Shown piece after piece: positions 41,406 through 50,923 of a stretch of DNA of 64,000 nucleotides. A program made the position numbers and the translations under genes. The DNA is taken from the NCBI GenBank assembly GCA_947476925.1, contig CANJSF010000014.1, positions 1 through 64,000 of the forward strand, given 5' to 3'. The notes below the pieces were generated by a model. It did no database searches, had not been told where the DNA came from, and saw nothing but the letters and a program-made list of their open reading frames with translations. Within the stretch, counting starts at the first letter, position 1. The number at the start of each line of letters is the position of its first letter. Source of the stretch: Rhodospirillaceae bacterium (GTDB lineage Bacteria > Pseudomonadota > Alphaproteobacteria > Rhodospirillales > Rhodospirillaceae).

Positions 41406-42695
41406 ATGCCACGCTATCTCAAAAAAGGTGCCGCTACCGCAACCAAAGCCGCCGATGATGCCAAGGTGCGTGACATCGTGACGGGGATCTTGGCGGATGT
41501 CGCTGCACGCGGCGATGAAGCTGTGCGCGAACTTGCCACGAAATTCGACGGATACAATGCGGTTACCTACCGCATTACGCCGCAGGAGATTGAAGACTGC
41601 GTCAAGGCCTGCCCCAAGCAGGTCGTCGACGATATCAAGTTTGCCCAAACGCAAATTCGCCGCTTCGCCGAAGCACAAAAGGCAGCGTTAAAGGATATCG
41701 AAATTGAAACTCTGCCTGGCGTGATATTGGGGCACAAAAATATCCCAGTGAATAACGTTGGTTGTTACATCCCGGGCGGGCGCTACCCCATGGTGGCCTC
41801 GGCCCACATGAGTGTGTTGACCGCGCGGGTGGCCGGTTGCAAGCGCGTGATCGCCTGCACACCGCCGACAAAGGGTAAGCCGCACCCAGCTACCATTGCT
41901 GCCATGCATATGGCTGGCGCCGATGAAATTTATTTGTTGGGTGGCGTTCAGGCCGTCGCCGCCATGGCGCTGGGCACTGAGACGATCAAGCCGGTCGACA
42001 TGCTGGTCGGTCCGGGTAACGCGTATGTGGCCGAAGCGAAGCGCCAACTCTATGGCCGCGTCGGGATCGATTTGTTCGCAGGTCCTACCGAAACTTTGGT
42101 CATCGCCGATGACACAGCTGATGGCGAAATGTGCGCCGTCGATTTGTTGGGCCAAGCCGAACACGGGCCAACATCGCCTGCGATTTTGCTGACGACCTCC
42201 GAGCGCGTGGCCCGCGATACCATGGCCGAAGTTGAGCGCCAGCTCAAAACTTTACAAACCGGCGACATCGCTGGCCAAGCTTGGCGCGACTACGGCGAAG
42301 TGATTCTCTGTGATACGATTGACGAAATGGTCGCCGAGGCTGATCGCATCGCTTCCGAGCACGTTGAAGTGCTGACGGCCAATCCGCGGTATTTCCTGGA
42401 AAAGTTGTCTAATTACGGGGGACTGTTTTTGGGTAAGGAAACCAATGTCGCTTACGGCGATAAGGTGATTGGCACCAACCACACACTGCCCACCAATGGC
42501 GCAGCGCGCTACACGGGTGGTTTGTGGGTCGGTAAGTTTATGAAAACCTGCACCTACCAAGAAGTCACGCCCGAAGCCACGGCGATGGTTGGCGAGTATT
42601 GTTCGCGGTTGTGCGCCATTGAAAATTTCTGGGGCCACAAAGAGCAGGCCGACCTGCGCGTGCGTCGCTATGGCAATGCCAAAGCTGCGGAGTAG
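41406..42695 (+). CDS. HisD-superfamily dehydrogenase, sulfopropanediol dehydrogenase (HpsN)-like
   Basis: A 429-residue NAD-dependent, zinc-type four-electron dehydrogenase. The HisD ligands are kept: Q and H in [12 protein letters not shown] in ASEHVEV, D and H in [14 protein letters not shown], and a late H in GHKEQADLR. The MPRYLKK opening and [20 protein letters not shown] resemble HpsN, which oxidises 2,3-dihydroxypropane-1-sulfonate, more than biosynthetic HisD. No his genes are nearby. It heads a three-dehydrogenase operon (9-bp gap to the next). The substrate is not proven; histidinol remains possible. Confidence 0.8.
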   Translation: MPRYLKKGAATATKAADDAKVRDIVTGILADVAARGDEAVRELATKFDGYNAVTYRITPQEIEDCVKACPKQVVDDIKFAQTQIRRFAEAQKAALKDIEIETLPGVILGHKNIPVNNVGCYIPGGRYPMVASAHMSVLTARVAGCKRVIACTPPTKGKPHPATIAAMHMAGADEIYLLGGVQAVAAMALGTETIKPVDMLVGPGNAYVAEAKRQLYGRVGIDLFAGPTETLVIADDTADGEMCAVDLLGQAEHGPTSPAILLTTSERVARDTMAEVERQLKTLQTGDIAGQAWRDYGEVILCDTIDEMVAEADRIASEHVEVLTANPRYFLEKLSNYGGLFLGKETNVAYGDKVIGTNHTLPTNGAARYTGGLWVGKFMKTCTYQEVTPEATAMVGEYCSRLCAIENFWGHKEQADLRVRRYGNAKAAE

Positions 42696-42704
42696 CATTT
42701 CACC

Positions 42705-43661
42705 ATGACGGTGGAGAAAGTTGGTGTCGCCGTCGTTGGTGCGGGTTTAGTGGGGGCCGGCTGGGCCGTCGTGTTCGCCCGTGCTGGCCACCCCGTTCGT
42801 ATTTATGATGAGGTCGCATCCGTGCGCGACGGCGTGATGGCGCTGATCGCGGCCAATGTGCGCGACCTAAAAAAGTTCGACCTGATAAACGAAAATCCTG
42901 ACGTCGTTTTGGCGCGCATCGCAATTTGCACTTCGCTTGCGGACGCGGTCGCTGATGTCGGTTACGTGCAAGAGTCGGTATTTGAGACGGTCGCTGTCAA
43001 AACGAAAATATATGCGGCGCTCGACAGCTGTGTGCCTGCCGGCGTGCCGATCGGCAGCTCGTCGTCGGGTATTCCGGCTTCGGCATTTACAGAGCTTTGC
43101 GCCACACGCGAACGCATGTTGATTGCTCATCCTGTCAACCCTCCGTACCTGGTGCCGTTGGTTGAGCTTGTCCCGGCGCCCTGGACCGATCCGAAGCAAG
43201 TTGATGCTGTCTTTGCGTTAATGACTGCGGTCGGCCAAGCGCCCGTTCGCATCCGTCACGAAGTTGAGGGATTTGTGCTCAATCGCCTGCAAGGCGCGTT
43301 GCTTAACGAGGCCTGGGCATTGTTCGAGGAGGGCGCGGCGAGCGCCGAGGATATCGACAAAACAATATCGGTAGGTTTGGGCCTTCGATGGTCGTTCATG
43401 GGCCCCTTCGAGACCATTGACTTGAATGCCCCGGCCGGTGTCGCCGATTATGCCAAGCGCTTAGGCCCGCTGTACCATTCCGTCGCTCAATCGCGCACGT
43501 TGCCTAAGGCGTGGAGCGCTGACTTGATTGCCAAAGTTGAAGGCGAGCGGCGCGAGAAGTTATCGGCCGCTGATCTCGACCAGCGCCGCGCGTGGCGAGA
43601 TCGGCGCCTCATGGCGCTGGCCGCTCACAAGAAGAAAGCGACGAAGGAATTGGGATCATGA
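42705..43661 (+). CDS. 3-hydroxyacyl-CoA dehydrogenase family protein (lambda-crystallin/gulonate dehydrogenase-like)
   Basis: A 318-residue NAD-dependent dehydrogenase. The Rossmann start is VAVVGAGLVGAGWAVVFARA; the catalytic region is SSSSGIPAS and IAHPVNPPYLVPLVELVPAP, with the C-terminal helical domain beginning GFVLNRLQGALLNEAW. The HPVNPPY pattern fits the CRYL1/L-gulonate 3-dehydrogenase and carnitine dehydrogenase branch, which oxidises free hydroxy acids rather than CoA esters. It overlaps the SDR gene by ATGA and is part of the HpsN-like operon. Confidence 0.85.
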   Translation: MTVEKVGVAVVGAGLVGAGWAVVFARAGHPVRIYDEVASVRDGVMALIAANVRDLKKFDLINENPDVVLARIAICTSLADAVADVGYVQESVFETVAVKTKIYAALDSCVPAGVPIGSSSSGIPASAFTELCATRERMLIAHPVNPPYLVPLVELVPAPWTDPKQVDAVFALMTAVGQAPVRIRHEVEGFVLNRLQGALLNEAWALFEEGAASAEDIDKTISVGLGLRWSFMGPFETIDLNAPAGVADYAKRLGPLYHSVAQSRTLPKAWSADLIAKVEGERREKLSAADLDQRRAWRDRRLMALAAHKKKATKELGS

Positions 43662-44425
43662 GTGCCGAAAAAATTGCCATGCTTTTCGATCTGTCGGGGC
43701 AGCGTGCTCTCATTACCGGTGCTTCGAAAGGCCTGGGGCTCGCCTGCGCGGAAATGTTAGCTGACGCGGGCGCAGAGGTCGTGCTCGTGGGTCGCGGTGC
43801 GGCAGAGTTAAACAATGCTGTGGGCGCTATTATCGCGCGCGGCGGCAAAGCCAGTGCCGCGGCTTGCGACGTCACCAACATCGACGACGTGAACACCATG
43901 ATCGCGGGCTTACCTGATATTCATATTCTTGTGAATAATGCTGGCACGAACATGCCCGAACCATTTGTTGATGTGAGCGAGGCGCACTACGACGCTGTTT
44001 TTAACATCAATGTCCGTGCAGCGTTTTTTGTCGCGCAAGGCATCGCAGCGCAAATGATCAAGCGAAAGCTCAAAGGCAGCATTATCAATATGTCTTCTCA
44101 AATGGGGCATGTCGGTTCACCGAACCGAACCGTCTATTGCGCCTCGAAGCACGCACTTGAGGGACTGACCAAAGCCATGGCGTTGGAATTGGCACCCCAT
44201 GGCATTCGTGTGAATACCGTAGCGCCCACGTTTATTGAAACGCCAATGACAAAGCCGATGTTAGATAAGCCTGAGTTCAAAAAGTTTGTGCTTGAGCGGA
44301 TCCCCATGGGACACATGGGTGAGCTGGAGGATGTGGCTGCCGCTGTGCTTTACTTGGCCGCGCCTGCCTCTGCGTTGGTGACCGGCACCAGTTTGAAAGT
44401 TGATGGCGGCTGGACGGCGCAATAG
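43658..44425 (+). CDS. Short-chain dehydrogenase/reductase (SDR)
   Basis: A 255-residue classical SDR. The cofactor site is TGASKGLGLACAEM, then NNAG (ILVNNAGTNMP), the catalytic S (INMSSQMG) and YxxxK (YCASKHAL), and the C-terminal GTSLKVDGGW. The start ATG 43658 overlaps the stop of the previous gene; the frame is open back to 43592. It resembles gluconate/2-deoxy-D-gluconate 3-dehydrogenases. It is the third dehydrogenase of the operon and converges with yqgE 8 bp beyond its stop. Confidence 0.88.
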   Translation: MSAEKIAMLFDLSGQRALITGASKGLGLACAEMLADAGAEVVLVGRGAAELNNAVGAIIARGGKASAAACDVTNIDDVNTMIAGLPDIHILVNNAGTNMPEPFVDVSEAHYDAVFNINVRAAFFVAQGIAAQMIKRKLKGSIINMSSQMGHVGSPNRTVYCASKHALEGLTKAMALELAPHGIRVNTVAPTFIETPMTKPMLDKPEFKKFVLERIPMGHMGELEDVAAAVLYLAAPASALVTGTSLKVDGGWTAQ

Positions 44426-44433
44426 CGCTAGTC

Positions 44434-45015
44434 CTACGCGTGCCCCGCAACGCCCGAGAGCAACGCTGGGCTGACGCCGATTTTGGCAAGCACGCGTTCC
44501 CATTTTTTGTCGAAGTCTTCCGAGAATAAAAGCTCATCATCGCCGGGAATGTTCAACCAGGCATTTTGCTTAATCTCGTCATCCAACTGGCCGCTGCCCC
44601 AGCCCGAGTATCCCAGCGCCATGAGGCTTCGTTGCGGGCCTTGGCCCGATGCAATCGCGCGTAAAATGTCGGTCGTCGCACTCAGACAAATCTCGGAATT
44701 GACCTTCAGCGTGCCGTCGCGCTCGTAGTCGGCTGAATGCAGCACAAAGCCGCGCGCAGTTTCCACCGGCCCGCCGCGATGGATTTGAATTTGCTCGCAG
44801 GGTGTCTTGGGTTCGATGCCCAGCTGGCTTAGGATTTCGGGCAACTTGATGTCTTTTAACGGCTTGTTGACGATCAAACCCATGGCGCCCTCTGCCGAAT
44901 GCGCGCAGATGTAGATAACACTGCGCTCGAAGCGCGGATCGGACATGGCCGGCATGGCGGCTAAGAACTGACCAACCAAATATCCCGAATCCATCAACTT
45001 TTTCGAAGCTGTCAT
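44434..45015 (-). CDS. YqgE/AlgH family protein (UPF0301)
   Basis: A 193-residue protein with the family's GQFLAAMPAMSDPRFERSVI start, the AEGAMGLIVNKP loop, IHRGGPVE, and GYSGWGSGQLDDEI. The family is widespread, structurally known, but without a proven biochemical role; AlgH was named from alginate regulation in Pseudomonas. It is monocistronic and divergent from the peroxiredoxin gene (65 bp between starts). Confidence 0.9.
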   Translation of the reverse strand: MTASKKLMDSGYLVGQFLAAMPAMSDPRFERSVIYICAHSAEGAMGLIVNKPLKDIKLPEILSQLGIEPKTPCEQIQIHRGGPVETARGFVLHSADYERDGTLKVNSEICLSATTDILRAIASGQGPQRSLMALGYSGWGSGQLDDEIKQNAWLNIPGDDELLFSEDFDKKWERVLAKIGVSPALLSGVAGHA

Positions 45016-45080
45016 ATTTAAAAAATGAGCCTATCTTTGTTTCAACGCAAGTCTTGACATCATGATTCACGGAGCATGCC

Positions 45081-45563
45081 ATGACCCTTAAAGTTGGTGA
45101 CGCACTGCCTGATGTGGTGCTGAAAGCCATGGGCGATGCGGGGCCAAAAGATATCGCCATCAAAGATCTATGCAACTCGGGAACGACGGTGATCTTCGCG
45201 CTTCCAGGGGCTTACACGCCTCAATGCTCGGCACGCCACCTGCCGGGGTTTTTGGAACATGCCGCTGATTTCAATGCAAAGGGCGTTGATCGCATCGCAT
45301 GTTTGTCGGTTAACGATGTATTCGTTATGGACGCTTGGGCCAAGCACAATCATGTCGATGGCAAAGTGCTGATGCTGGCCGACGGCAATGCCGAATTTAC
45401 CCGCTTAGCCGGGCTCGCCCTAGATGCTCGCGGCTTTGGCATGGGCGTGCGCTCGCAACGCTACGCCATGGTCATTAAGAACGGCACCGTCACCCAAATT
45501 TTTGTTGAAGAGCCAGGAGCCTTCGAAGTGTCCGCCGCCGCGCATGTGTTGAGCAAGCTGTAG
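45081..45563 (+). CDS. Peroxiredoxin (Prx5 type)
   Basis: A 160-residue thiol peroxidase. The peroxidatic cysteine is C49 in LPGAYTPQCSARHLPG, the typical Prx5 signature. Two other cysteines (C31, C72) are at positions not typical for a resolving Cys, so it may act as a 1-Cys enzyme using glutathione/glutaredoxin. It reduces H2O2 and alkyl hydroperoxides in the cytoplasm. It converges with rnhA. Confidence 0.92.
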   Translation: MTLKVGDALPDVVLKAMGDAGPKDIAIKDLCNSGTTVIFALPGAYTPQCSARHLPGFLEHAADFNAKGVDRIACLSVNDVFVMDAWAKHNHVDGKVLMLADGNAEFTRLAGLALDARGFGMGVRSQRYAMVIKNGTVTQIFVEEPGAFEVSAAAHVLSKL

Positions 45564-45580
45564 CCGTCGCAGATTAACGC

Positions 45581-46039
45581 TTACCGAAACTGCTCTGCTG
45601 CAGTGCGGGCCAGCACGTCGCAGCGTTCATTTTCGACGTGCCCATCGTGACCGCGCACCCAAAGCCACGAAATATTATGCGGCGCACATAAGGCATCGAG
45701 TTCCTGCCACAAATCGACATTCTTGACGGGCTTCTTGTCCGCGGTGCGCCAGTTCTTGCGTTTCCAGCCGCTAATCCATTCGGTCATGCCTTTCAGCACG
45801 TATTGGCTATCGGTGGCGATCACCACTTTGCAGGGTCGCGACAGGGCACGCAGGCCCTCAATCACGCCCTTCATTTCCATCCGGTTGTTGGTCGTGTCGG
45901 GCTCGCCGCCGATCAATTCACGTTCGCTGCCCTTGTAGCGCAAAATGGCCGCCCAACCACCGGGGCCGGGGTTGCCCAAACAAGCGCCATCGGTAAACAA
46001 CTCGACTGGCTCCGTGTCGCTCGAATCAGGGGAGCCCAT
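45581..46039 (-). CDS. rnhA: Ribonuclease HI
   Basis: A 152-residue enzyme that cuts RNA in RNA-DNA hybrids. The catalytic residues are D17 (LFTDGAC), E55 (NNRMEM) and D77 (ATDSQY), with a further Asp near the C-terminus (ERCDVLA); the basic handle region is [17 protein letters not shown]. The start overlaps the thrB stop by 14 bp, a gene order common in alphaproteobacteria (ispH-thrB-rnhA). Confidence 0.95.
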   Translation of the reverse strand: MGSPDSSDTEPVELFTDGACLGNPGPGGWAAILRYKGSERELIGGEPDTTNNRMEMKGVIEGLRALSRPCKVVIATDSQYVLKGMTEWISGWKRKNWRTADKKPVKNVDLWQELDALCAPHNISWLWVRGHDGHVENERCDVLARTAAEQFR

Positions 46040-46988
46040 AAGCAGAACTTCCCGTCACGCCGCGATGAAACTTAAGTTTGCGCAAATATTCCCGCGGGTC
46101 CTTGGGTTTGACGAGTGCGCCGGCGGGCGTGTTGACCCAGTCATACAGCCGGGTCAGCAAAAAACGTAGCGCCCCACCGCGCGCTAAAATTGGCAAAGCT
46201 TGTTTCTCGCCCAACTCGAGGGGTCGCACGCTTTCGTAGCCAGCAAATAAACGGCTGGCCTTGGTCACGTTCAGCGCGCCATCACTCTCGAAGCACCACG
46301 CGTTCATGCAAATGGCCACGTCGTACGCTAGAAAATCCGTACACGCGAAATAGAAATCGATCAGGCCTGAGCACTTATCGCCCATGAAAAACACATTGTC
46401 AGGAAACAGGTCGGCATGAATGACGCCGCTCGGAAGTGTCTGCGGCCATGTTTTGGCAAGGTCGGCGAGTTCCCCACGTATCAAGCCGTGCAAATCTTGC
46501 TCAACACTCTCGGCGGTATTGCCAACTTTCTCAAAAAGCTCTTGCCACCCCGCCAATGACAAACTGTTTTTACGAGAGTGCGGAAACGACCGACCGGCAA
46601 CATGAAGGTCCGCTAAAGCTTTGCCCAACTCGAAGCAATGCCACGCTTCGATACGCCGCGGAGACATTCCGTTCAGGAAGGTAATAATTGCTGCCGGCCG
46701 CCCGCACAAAGTGCGCAATATTTGGCCATCTTTGGCGTGAATCGGCACCGGACACTTCACACCCGTGCGGGCCAAATGTTCCATGAGGCCGATGAAAAAC
46801 GGCAAGTCTGCGGGGTTCACCCTTCGTTCATAAAGCGTGAGGAAGTAGGGGCCGGTCGCTGTTTGCAGCAAGTAGTTGGAATTTTCCACGCCCTCGGCAA
46901 TGCCCTTATAGCCTACGACTTCACCTAAGTCGTAATCGCTCATAAAGGTTTTCAGTTCTTCGTCGGAAACGTCGGTGTAAACGGCCAT
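46026..46988 (-). CDS. thrB: Homoserine kinase (type II, APH-fold)
   Basis: A 320-residue enzyme that phosphorylates homoserine for threonine synthesis. The kinase catalytic loop is [13 protein letters not shown] and the metal Asp follows in [15 protein letters not shown], as in the ThrB2 family. The N-terminal [12 protein letters not shown] and [13 protein letters not shown] are also typical. It lies between ispH (25 bp gap) and rnhA. Its product is used by thrC at 38635. Confidence 0.93.
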   Translation of the reverse strand: MAVYTDVSDEELKTFMSDYDLGEVVGYKGIAEGVENSNYLLQTATGPYFLTLYERRVNPADLPFFIGLMEHLARTGVKCPVPIHAKDGQILRTLCGRPAAIITFLNGMSPRRIEAWHCFELGKALADLHVAGRSFPHSRKNSLSLAGWQELFEKVGNTAESVEQDLHGLIRGELADLAKTWPQTLPSGVIHADLFPDNVFFMGDKCSGLIDFYFACTDFLAYDVAICMNAWCFESDGALNVTKASRLFAGYESVRPLELGEKQALPILARGGALRFLLTRLYDWVNTPAGALVKPKDPREYLRKLKFHRGVTGSSAYGLP

Positions 46989-47013
46989 GTGTGATTTTTA
47001 TGTGGTGTGATCG

Positions 47014-47967
47014 TTAAGAATGCAGCACGCGCGGCAAGCTGAACTTCACAGTTTCTTCTGTGACTGTCACTTGCTCAACTGTCACCTCAAATCGTTGTCT
47101 CGCCATCGCGATCACATCGTCGACCAAAACTTCAGGTGCCGATGCGCCAGCCGTCAGGCCTAACACTGAGCCGGGTTTGATGCGATCCCAAGGAATCATT
47201 GAAGCTTGTTCCACCAACTGCGCAAAGCCACAGCCCGAGCGCTGTGCCACTTCAACCAAGCGGTTAGAGTTCGACGACGTCGGCGCGCCAATGACGATAA
47301 ATACGTCGCAACGCGTCGCAATTGCCTTCGCTGCGCTTTGGCGGTTCGTTGTGGCGTAGCAAATGTCTTCTTTGCGTGGCGGCGCAATCTCGGGAAAACG
47401 TTTCTGCAATGCGGCAATAATCTCGGCTGTGTCGTCTACCGACAGGGTGGTTTGTGTCACATAGGCCAGTTTTTTGCCGGTTGGGGGCGCGGCTTTTTGC
47501 ACGTCCGCAACCGTTTCGATCAGTGTCATGGTGCCCGGCGCAACCTGGCCCATGGTGCCGATAACCTCGGGGTGGTTGGTGTGCCCGATCAGAAAGATAT
47601 GCCGATCTTCGCGCGCATGGCGCTCGGCTTCGACATGCACTTTGCTGACCAGAGGACAGGTGGCATCAACATAGGTGAGTTTGCGCGCCTGGGCTTCGGC
47701 CGGTACCGACTTTGGAACCCCATGGGCTGAGAAGATTACGGGCACGCCGTCCGGTACGTCGCTGATTTCATCGACGAAAACGGCGCCTTTGGCTTTGAGG
47801 GAGTCGACAACATGATGATTGTGGACAATCTCGTGGCGCACATAGACTGGCGCGCCGTATTTTTCTAAAGCCCTTTCGACCACTAGTATGGCCCGGTCAA
47901 CGCCTGCACAAAACCCGCGCGGCGCGGCTAGAAGGATCTTCAAGGGGGGCAAGTGTGGGGCGTTCAA
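47014..47967 (-). CDS. ispH: 4-hydroxy-3-methylbut-2-enyl diphosphate reductase
   Basis: A 317-residue [4Fe-4S] enzyme, the last step of the MEP isoprenoid pathway. The cluster cysteines lie in [22 protein letters not shown] and SGCGFAQL-side segments; HGVPKSV and [12 protein letters not shown] bind the diphosphate. No ATG is available before the conserved start: the open frame begins with TTG at 47967 and other TTG codons follow a few residues in, so a TTG start is likely. It leads the ispH-thrB-rnhA unit. Confidence 0.94.
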   Translation of the reverse strand: MNAPHLPPLKILLAAPRGFCAGVDRAILVVERALEKYGAPVYVRHEIVHNHHVVDSLKAKGAVFVDEISDVPDGVPVIFSAHGVPKSVPAEAQARKLTYVDATCPLVSKVHVEAERHAREDRHIFLIGHTNHPEVIGTMGQVAPGTMTLIETVADVQKAAPPTGKKLAYVTQTTLSVDDTAEIIAALQKRFPEIAPPRKEDICYATTNRQSAAKAIATRCDVFIVIGAPTSSNSNRLVEVAQRSGCGFAQLVEQASMIPWDRIKPGSVLGLTAGASAPEVLVDDVIAMARQRFEVTVEQVTVTEETVKFSLPRVLHS

Positions 47968-48138
47968 GGGGGGTCTATTTCAGCCTTATTTTCAGGCAGT
48001 TTAGGTGCTAAGAGACGGCTTGAAAACGCGCTAGTGTGCGGATTCCAAACTTCGTAAGATCATGCGGCAGGCATAGCAAATCTGCTCTGGCGCTGAAAGC
48101 TACCGAAGTTCATCACGACCCCCACAAAGGATTGCCGT

Positions 48139-48393
48139 ATGTCAGACCCGACTCCAGCCGCCCCCATTGTTGCCCAGAAAGCGCCATACGGCGTTGATGT
48201 TGAGGCGGGCAAGACCTACTACTGGTGCACCTGCGGGCGCAGCACCAAACAACCGTTTTGTGATGGCTCGCACAAAGGCACGGGGCTTGCACCTATGGCC
48301 TATGCGGCCGAGCAGGCGGGCAAGCTGTGGTTTTGCGGCTGTAAGGCGACCACAAAATCGCCGCTGTGCGACGGAAGTCACAAAAACCTTTAG
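48139..48393 (+). CDS. Double CDGSH iron-sulphur domain protein
   Basis: An 84-residue protein with two complete mitoNEET-type motifs: C30, C32, C41, H45 (CTCGRSTKQPFCDGSH) and C66, C68, C77, H81 (CGCKATTKSPLCDGSH). Each should hold a [2Fe-2S] cluster with three Cys and one His ligand. The role in bacteria is unclear, perhaps redox or cluster transfer. aaagga precedes the ATG. The lipoprotein gene starts 37 bp later. Confidence 0.92.
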   Translation: MSDPTPAAPIVAQKAPYGVDVEAGKTYYWCTCGRSTKQPFCDGSHKGTGLAPMAYAAEQAGKLWFCGCKATTKSPLCDGSHKNL

Positions 48394-48430
48394 TTTGTTT
48401 AAGTTTCCAGCCCTCGGTCTTTGCACAGTC

Positions 48431-48964
48431 ATGGCACGTTTTTCGATTGGTCGTACCTCCGCTGCATTCGCCCTCGCGGCACTGGCCCTATCGGGCTGCG
48501 TCAACAATCAGCTTCCACCCTGCCCACCGGTTCGCATCGACAACACAACGGCGCGTTTAATTCAGTTCAAAGAGGGCGCTGGTCGCGATATATCCGACGT
48601 TGAATACCAAGCTGATATGGTGGCCTACGAGGGCAGCTGTACCTTCTCCGAGAAGGGAGTCGAGGTACAGATGGACCTGGATTTCACGCTGGCCAGCGGC
48701 GCGGCGGTAAAAAAAGGCACACCGCCGATCTATTACTTTGTCGCCGTTCCTCAATTATTTCCGGACACTGTCGGAAAGAGGGTCTTTCAGCTCAAGCATG
48801 ATGTGCCCTCAAGCCCTGGCGTGAAGGAAAAAGTGCGCGAAAGCGATATTCGCGTCTTCATTCCCCTAAAGAAAGACGAACCCGCGGCTGCTTACGATGT
48901 TTACGTCGGCTTGCAGCTCACTAAAGAGCAGTTGGATTACAACCGCACCCAGCGCCAGAAATAG
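48431..48964 (+). CDS. Putative lipoprotein, unknown function
   Basis: A 177-residue protein. The signal MARFSIGRTSAAFALAALAL ends in lipobox LSGC with C23 lipidated. The mature part (PPVRIDNTTARLIQFKEGAGR, then a beta-rich portion with GTPPIYYFVAVP) is compact and lacks recognised motifs; similar alphaproteobacterial lipoproteins exist. The open frame extends back to 48167 but that part overlaps the CDGSH gene in another frame and is not used. Confidence 0.75.
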   Translation: MARFSIGRTSAAFALAALALSGCVNNQLPPCPPVRIDNTTARLIQFKEGAGRDISDVEYQADMVAYEGSCTFSEKGVEVQMDLDFTLASGAAVKKGTPPIYYFVAVPQLFPDTVGKRVFQLKHDVPSSPGVKEKVRESDIRVFIPLKKDEPAAAYDVYVGLQLTKEQLDYNRTQRQK

Positions 48965-49073
48965 CTGGGCTGGGGCCTAACCAACTTATCCACATCTTTT
49001 CGTGATTGTTGCGACCTCTGCCGTTGACCCCATAGGCCGAGTTCGCCAAAGTCCGCCACGACCGTGTACCCCA

Positions 49074-49290
49074 TGGAAGAGACCGCTCGTCGACACGACG
49101 TCGAAAGATGTGATGTCGAAAGTTGAGCGGCGCCGAAGGAGAAACCGCCCTCGGAAACTCTCAGGCCAAAGGACCGTGGGGTGAGTGGTACTCTGGAAAG
49201 CAGGCGATTGGGTCAGGCCCCAAGCGCCTCACCGAAGATGTAAGCCAGGCGCTGATTCCTGGTGATTCTTTCAGGTTCTCCGACAGAGGG
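49074..49290 (+). ncRNA. Tandem glycine riboswitch
   Basis: Two glycine aptamers lie in a row before the glycine-cleavage operon. The first (about 49074-49196) shows the hallmark cggcgccgaaggag and aactctcaggccaaaggacc, closing with actctgg. The second (about 49197-49290) has gaaagcaggc, caccgaagatgtaa and ttctttcaggttctccgacagagg. Glycine binding normally turns on gcv expression. A possible expression-platform hairpin CTGAG-TCCGAT-CTCAG follows at 49311-49326, ahead of the gcvT ribosome site. The boundaries are approximate. Confidence 0.9.
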
Positions 49291-49366
49291 GGGCGCTCAA
49301 TAGCGGGACTCTGAGTCCGATCTCAGAATCACACATTGGGTGAACCCTCGATTTTCGGAGCTAACC

Positions 49367-50515
49367 TTGGCCGATCCCGCCGCCGACCTCAAAACCACAC
49401 CGCTCAACGCGCTGCACATTTCATTGGGCGGCAAAATGGTGCCGTTCGCTGGCTACAGTATGCCCGTGCAATATCCCATGGGCGTGCTCAAGGAACACCT
49501 CCATACACGCGCGCAGGCGGGGTTGTTTGACGTCTCGCACATGGGCCAAGCCGAAATCATCGGCGATGATGTGATTGGGGCTATGGAAAGCCTGATCCCC
49601 GGGGATCTTCAAGGGCTGGGTGCCGGGCGTATTCGATATTCCACACTGCTCACCGAGGCGGGTGGCATCATCGATGACTTGATGATCACCAAGCCCGCAG
49701 AAGCGGGAGCTGAAAAGAAACTGTTTCTGATTGTTAACGCGGCCTGCAAAGAAACGGATTTCGACCACATTGTGCGACGCATAGGCGGCCGTGTGAAACT
49801 GACGCGATTTGAAGACCGCGCGTTGTTAGCATTGCAGGGGCCCAGTGCGGCCAGCGTGTTGGCACGCTTTGCGGCCGGCTGCGAGGCTATGGCGTTTATG
49901 TCTAGCCGCTTGGCAACGTTTGCGCTGCCCGGCGGGAAAAATGTCGACGTGCGGCTGTTTCGCTCCGGCTACACCGGCGAGGACGGCTACGAGATCTCGA
50001 TTCCCGGTGATCAGGCCGAGGCTGTTGCCAAGACATTGCTGGCGCAAGCGGAGGTCCAGCCCATCGGGTTGGGTGCGCGCGACTCGCTTCGGCTTGAAGC
50101 CGGCTTGTGCCTCTATGGCAGCGACATCGACACCACCACGACACCGGTGGAAGCCAATTTAAGTTGGATTATCGGCAAGCGTCGAAAACTCGAAGGCGGG
50201 TTTCCGGGCGCAGCCAAGATTATCGAACAGCTCAATACCGGCACGCAAAAAATACGTGTGGGCATTCAGCCCACCGGTAAGGCCCCGGCGCGCGCGCATA
50301 CGGAAGTTCTCGACGAGGTTGGCAAAACCATCGGCGAAATTACGAGCGGCGGGTTTGGCCCCAGCGTCAACAAGCCCGTTGCCATGGGTTACGTCGACGC
50401 TGCCTTCGCGACACCCGGAACAAAAATTCAGTTGGTCGTGCGCGGCCAATCGATGCCAGCCGAAGTCGTGGCGCTGCCTTTCGCGCCGCACCGCTATTTC
50501 AAAACAAAATCCTAA
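49367..50515 (+). CDS. gcvT: Aminomethyltransferase (glycine cleavage T protein)
   Basis: A 382-residue THF-dependent enzyme that takes the aminomethyl group from the H protein. Features are PLNALHISLGGKMVPFAGYSM, LFDVSHMGQ, a folate-binding core RSGYTGEDGYEI and GARDSLRLEAGLCLYG. The TTG at 49367, six bases after ggag, is the favoured start; an in-frame GTG at 49340 without a good ribosome site would add nine residues. It is the first gene of gcvT-gcvH-gcvPA-gcvPB under the glycine riboswitch. Confidence 0.94.
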   Translation: MADPAADLKTTPLNALHISLGGKMVPFAGYSMPVQYPMGVLKEHLHTRAQAGLFDVSHMGQAEIIGDDVIGAMESLIPGDLQGLGAGRIRYSTLLTEAGGIIDDLMITKPAEAGAEKKLFLIVNAACKETDFDHIVRRIGGRVKLTRFEDRALLALQGPSAASVLARFAAGCEAMAFMSSRLATFALPGGKNVDVRLFRSGYTGEDGYEISIPGDQAEAVAKTLLAQAEVQPIGLGARDSLRLEAGLCLYGSDIDTTTTPVEANLSWIIGKRRKLEGGFPGAAKIIEQLNTGTQKIRVGIQPTGKAPARAHTEVLDEVGKTIGEITSGGFGPSVNKPVAMGYVDAAFATPGTKIQLVVRGQSMPAEVVALPFAPHRYFKTKS

Positions 50516-50533
50516 GACAGAAGGACAGCTACC

Positions 50534-50911
50534 ATGAGCCAATTGCGTTTTACCAAAGATCACGAATGGGTCCGCGTCGAGGGAACCACCGCTACTGTTG
50601 GCATCACCGAATTTGCCCAAGGTCAATTAGGTGACATCGTGTTTGTGGAAGTGCCCGCCAAGGGCAAAGCGTTGAGTGCCGGCGGTGAGGCGGCTGTGGT
50701 TGAGTCCGTCAAGGCCGCCAGCGAAGTGTATGCGCCGGTCTCTGGCAGTGTGACGGAAGGCAATGCTGCATTGCCCGATGCGCCCGACACCGTGAACAAA
50801 GACCCTCAGGGAGCTGGTTGGTTTTTCAAAATGACCATCAACAACCCAGCCGAGCTTGATTCGCTGATGGACCAAGCCGCTTACGACAAGTTTGTGGCCG
50901 ACGCCTCATAA
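50534..50911 (+). CDS. gcvH: Glycine cleavage system H protein
   Basis: A 125-residue lipoyl carrier. The lipoylated lysine lies in [17 protein letters not shown] and the N-terminus reads [12 protein letters not shown]. It shuttles the aminomethyl intermediate between P, T and L proteins. aagga precedes the ATG, 18 bp after gcvT. Confidence 0.96.
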   Translation: MSQLRFTKDHEWVRVEGTTATVGITEFAQGQLGDIVFVEVPAKGKALSAGGEAAVVESVKAASEVYAPVSGSVTEGNAALPDAPDTVNKDPQGAGWFFKMTINNPAELDSLMDQAAYDKFVADAS

Positions 50912-50923
50912 TTGGAGAGTCCT

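Noticed and set aside
41406-42695. Calling the HisD homologue a histidine biosynthesis gene
   Set aside because: It has no his neighbours, and the MPRYLKK start and [15 protein letters not shown] segment look more like the sulfopropanediol dehydrogenase branch. Histidinol activity is not excluded.
48167-48430. Long N-terminal extension of the lipoprotein frame
   Set aside because: It overlaps the CDGSH gene in another frame, and the lipoprotein signal starts clearly at 48431.
48986-48994. Perfect DnaA-box sequence TTATCCACA upstream of the glycine riboswitch
   Set aside because: A single exact 9-mer is expected about every second 64-kb window on two strands. There is no cluster of boxes, no AT-rich unwinding region and no dnaA or origin gene nearby.
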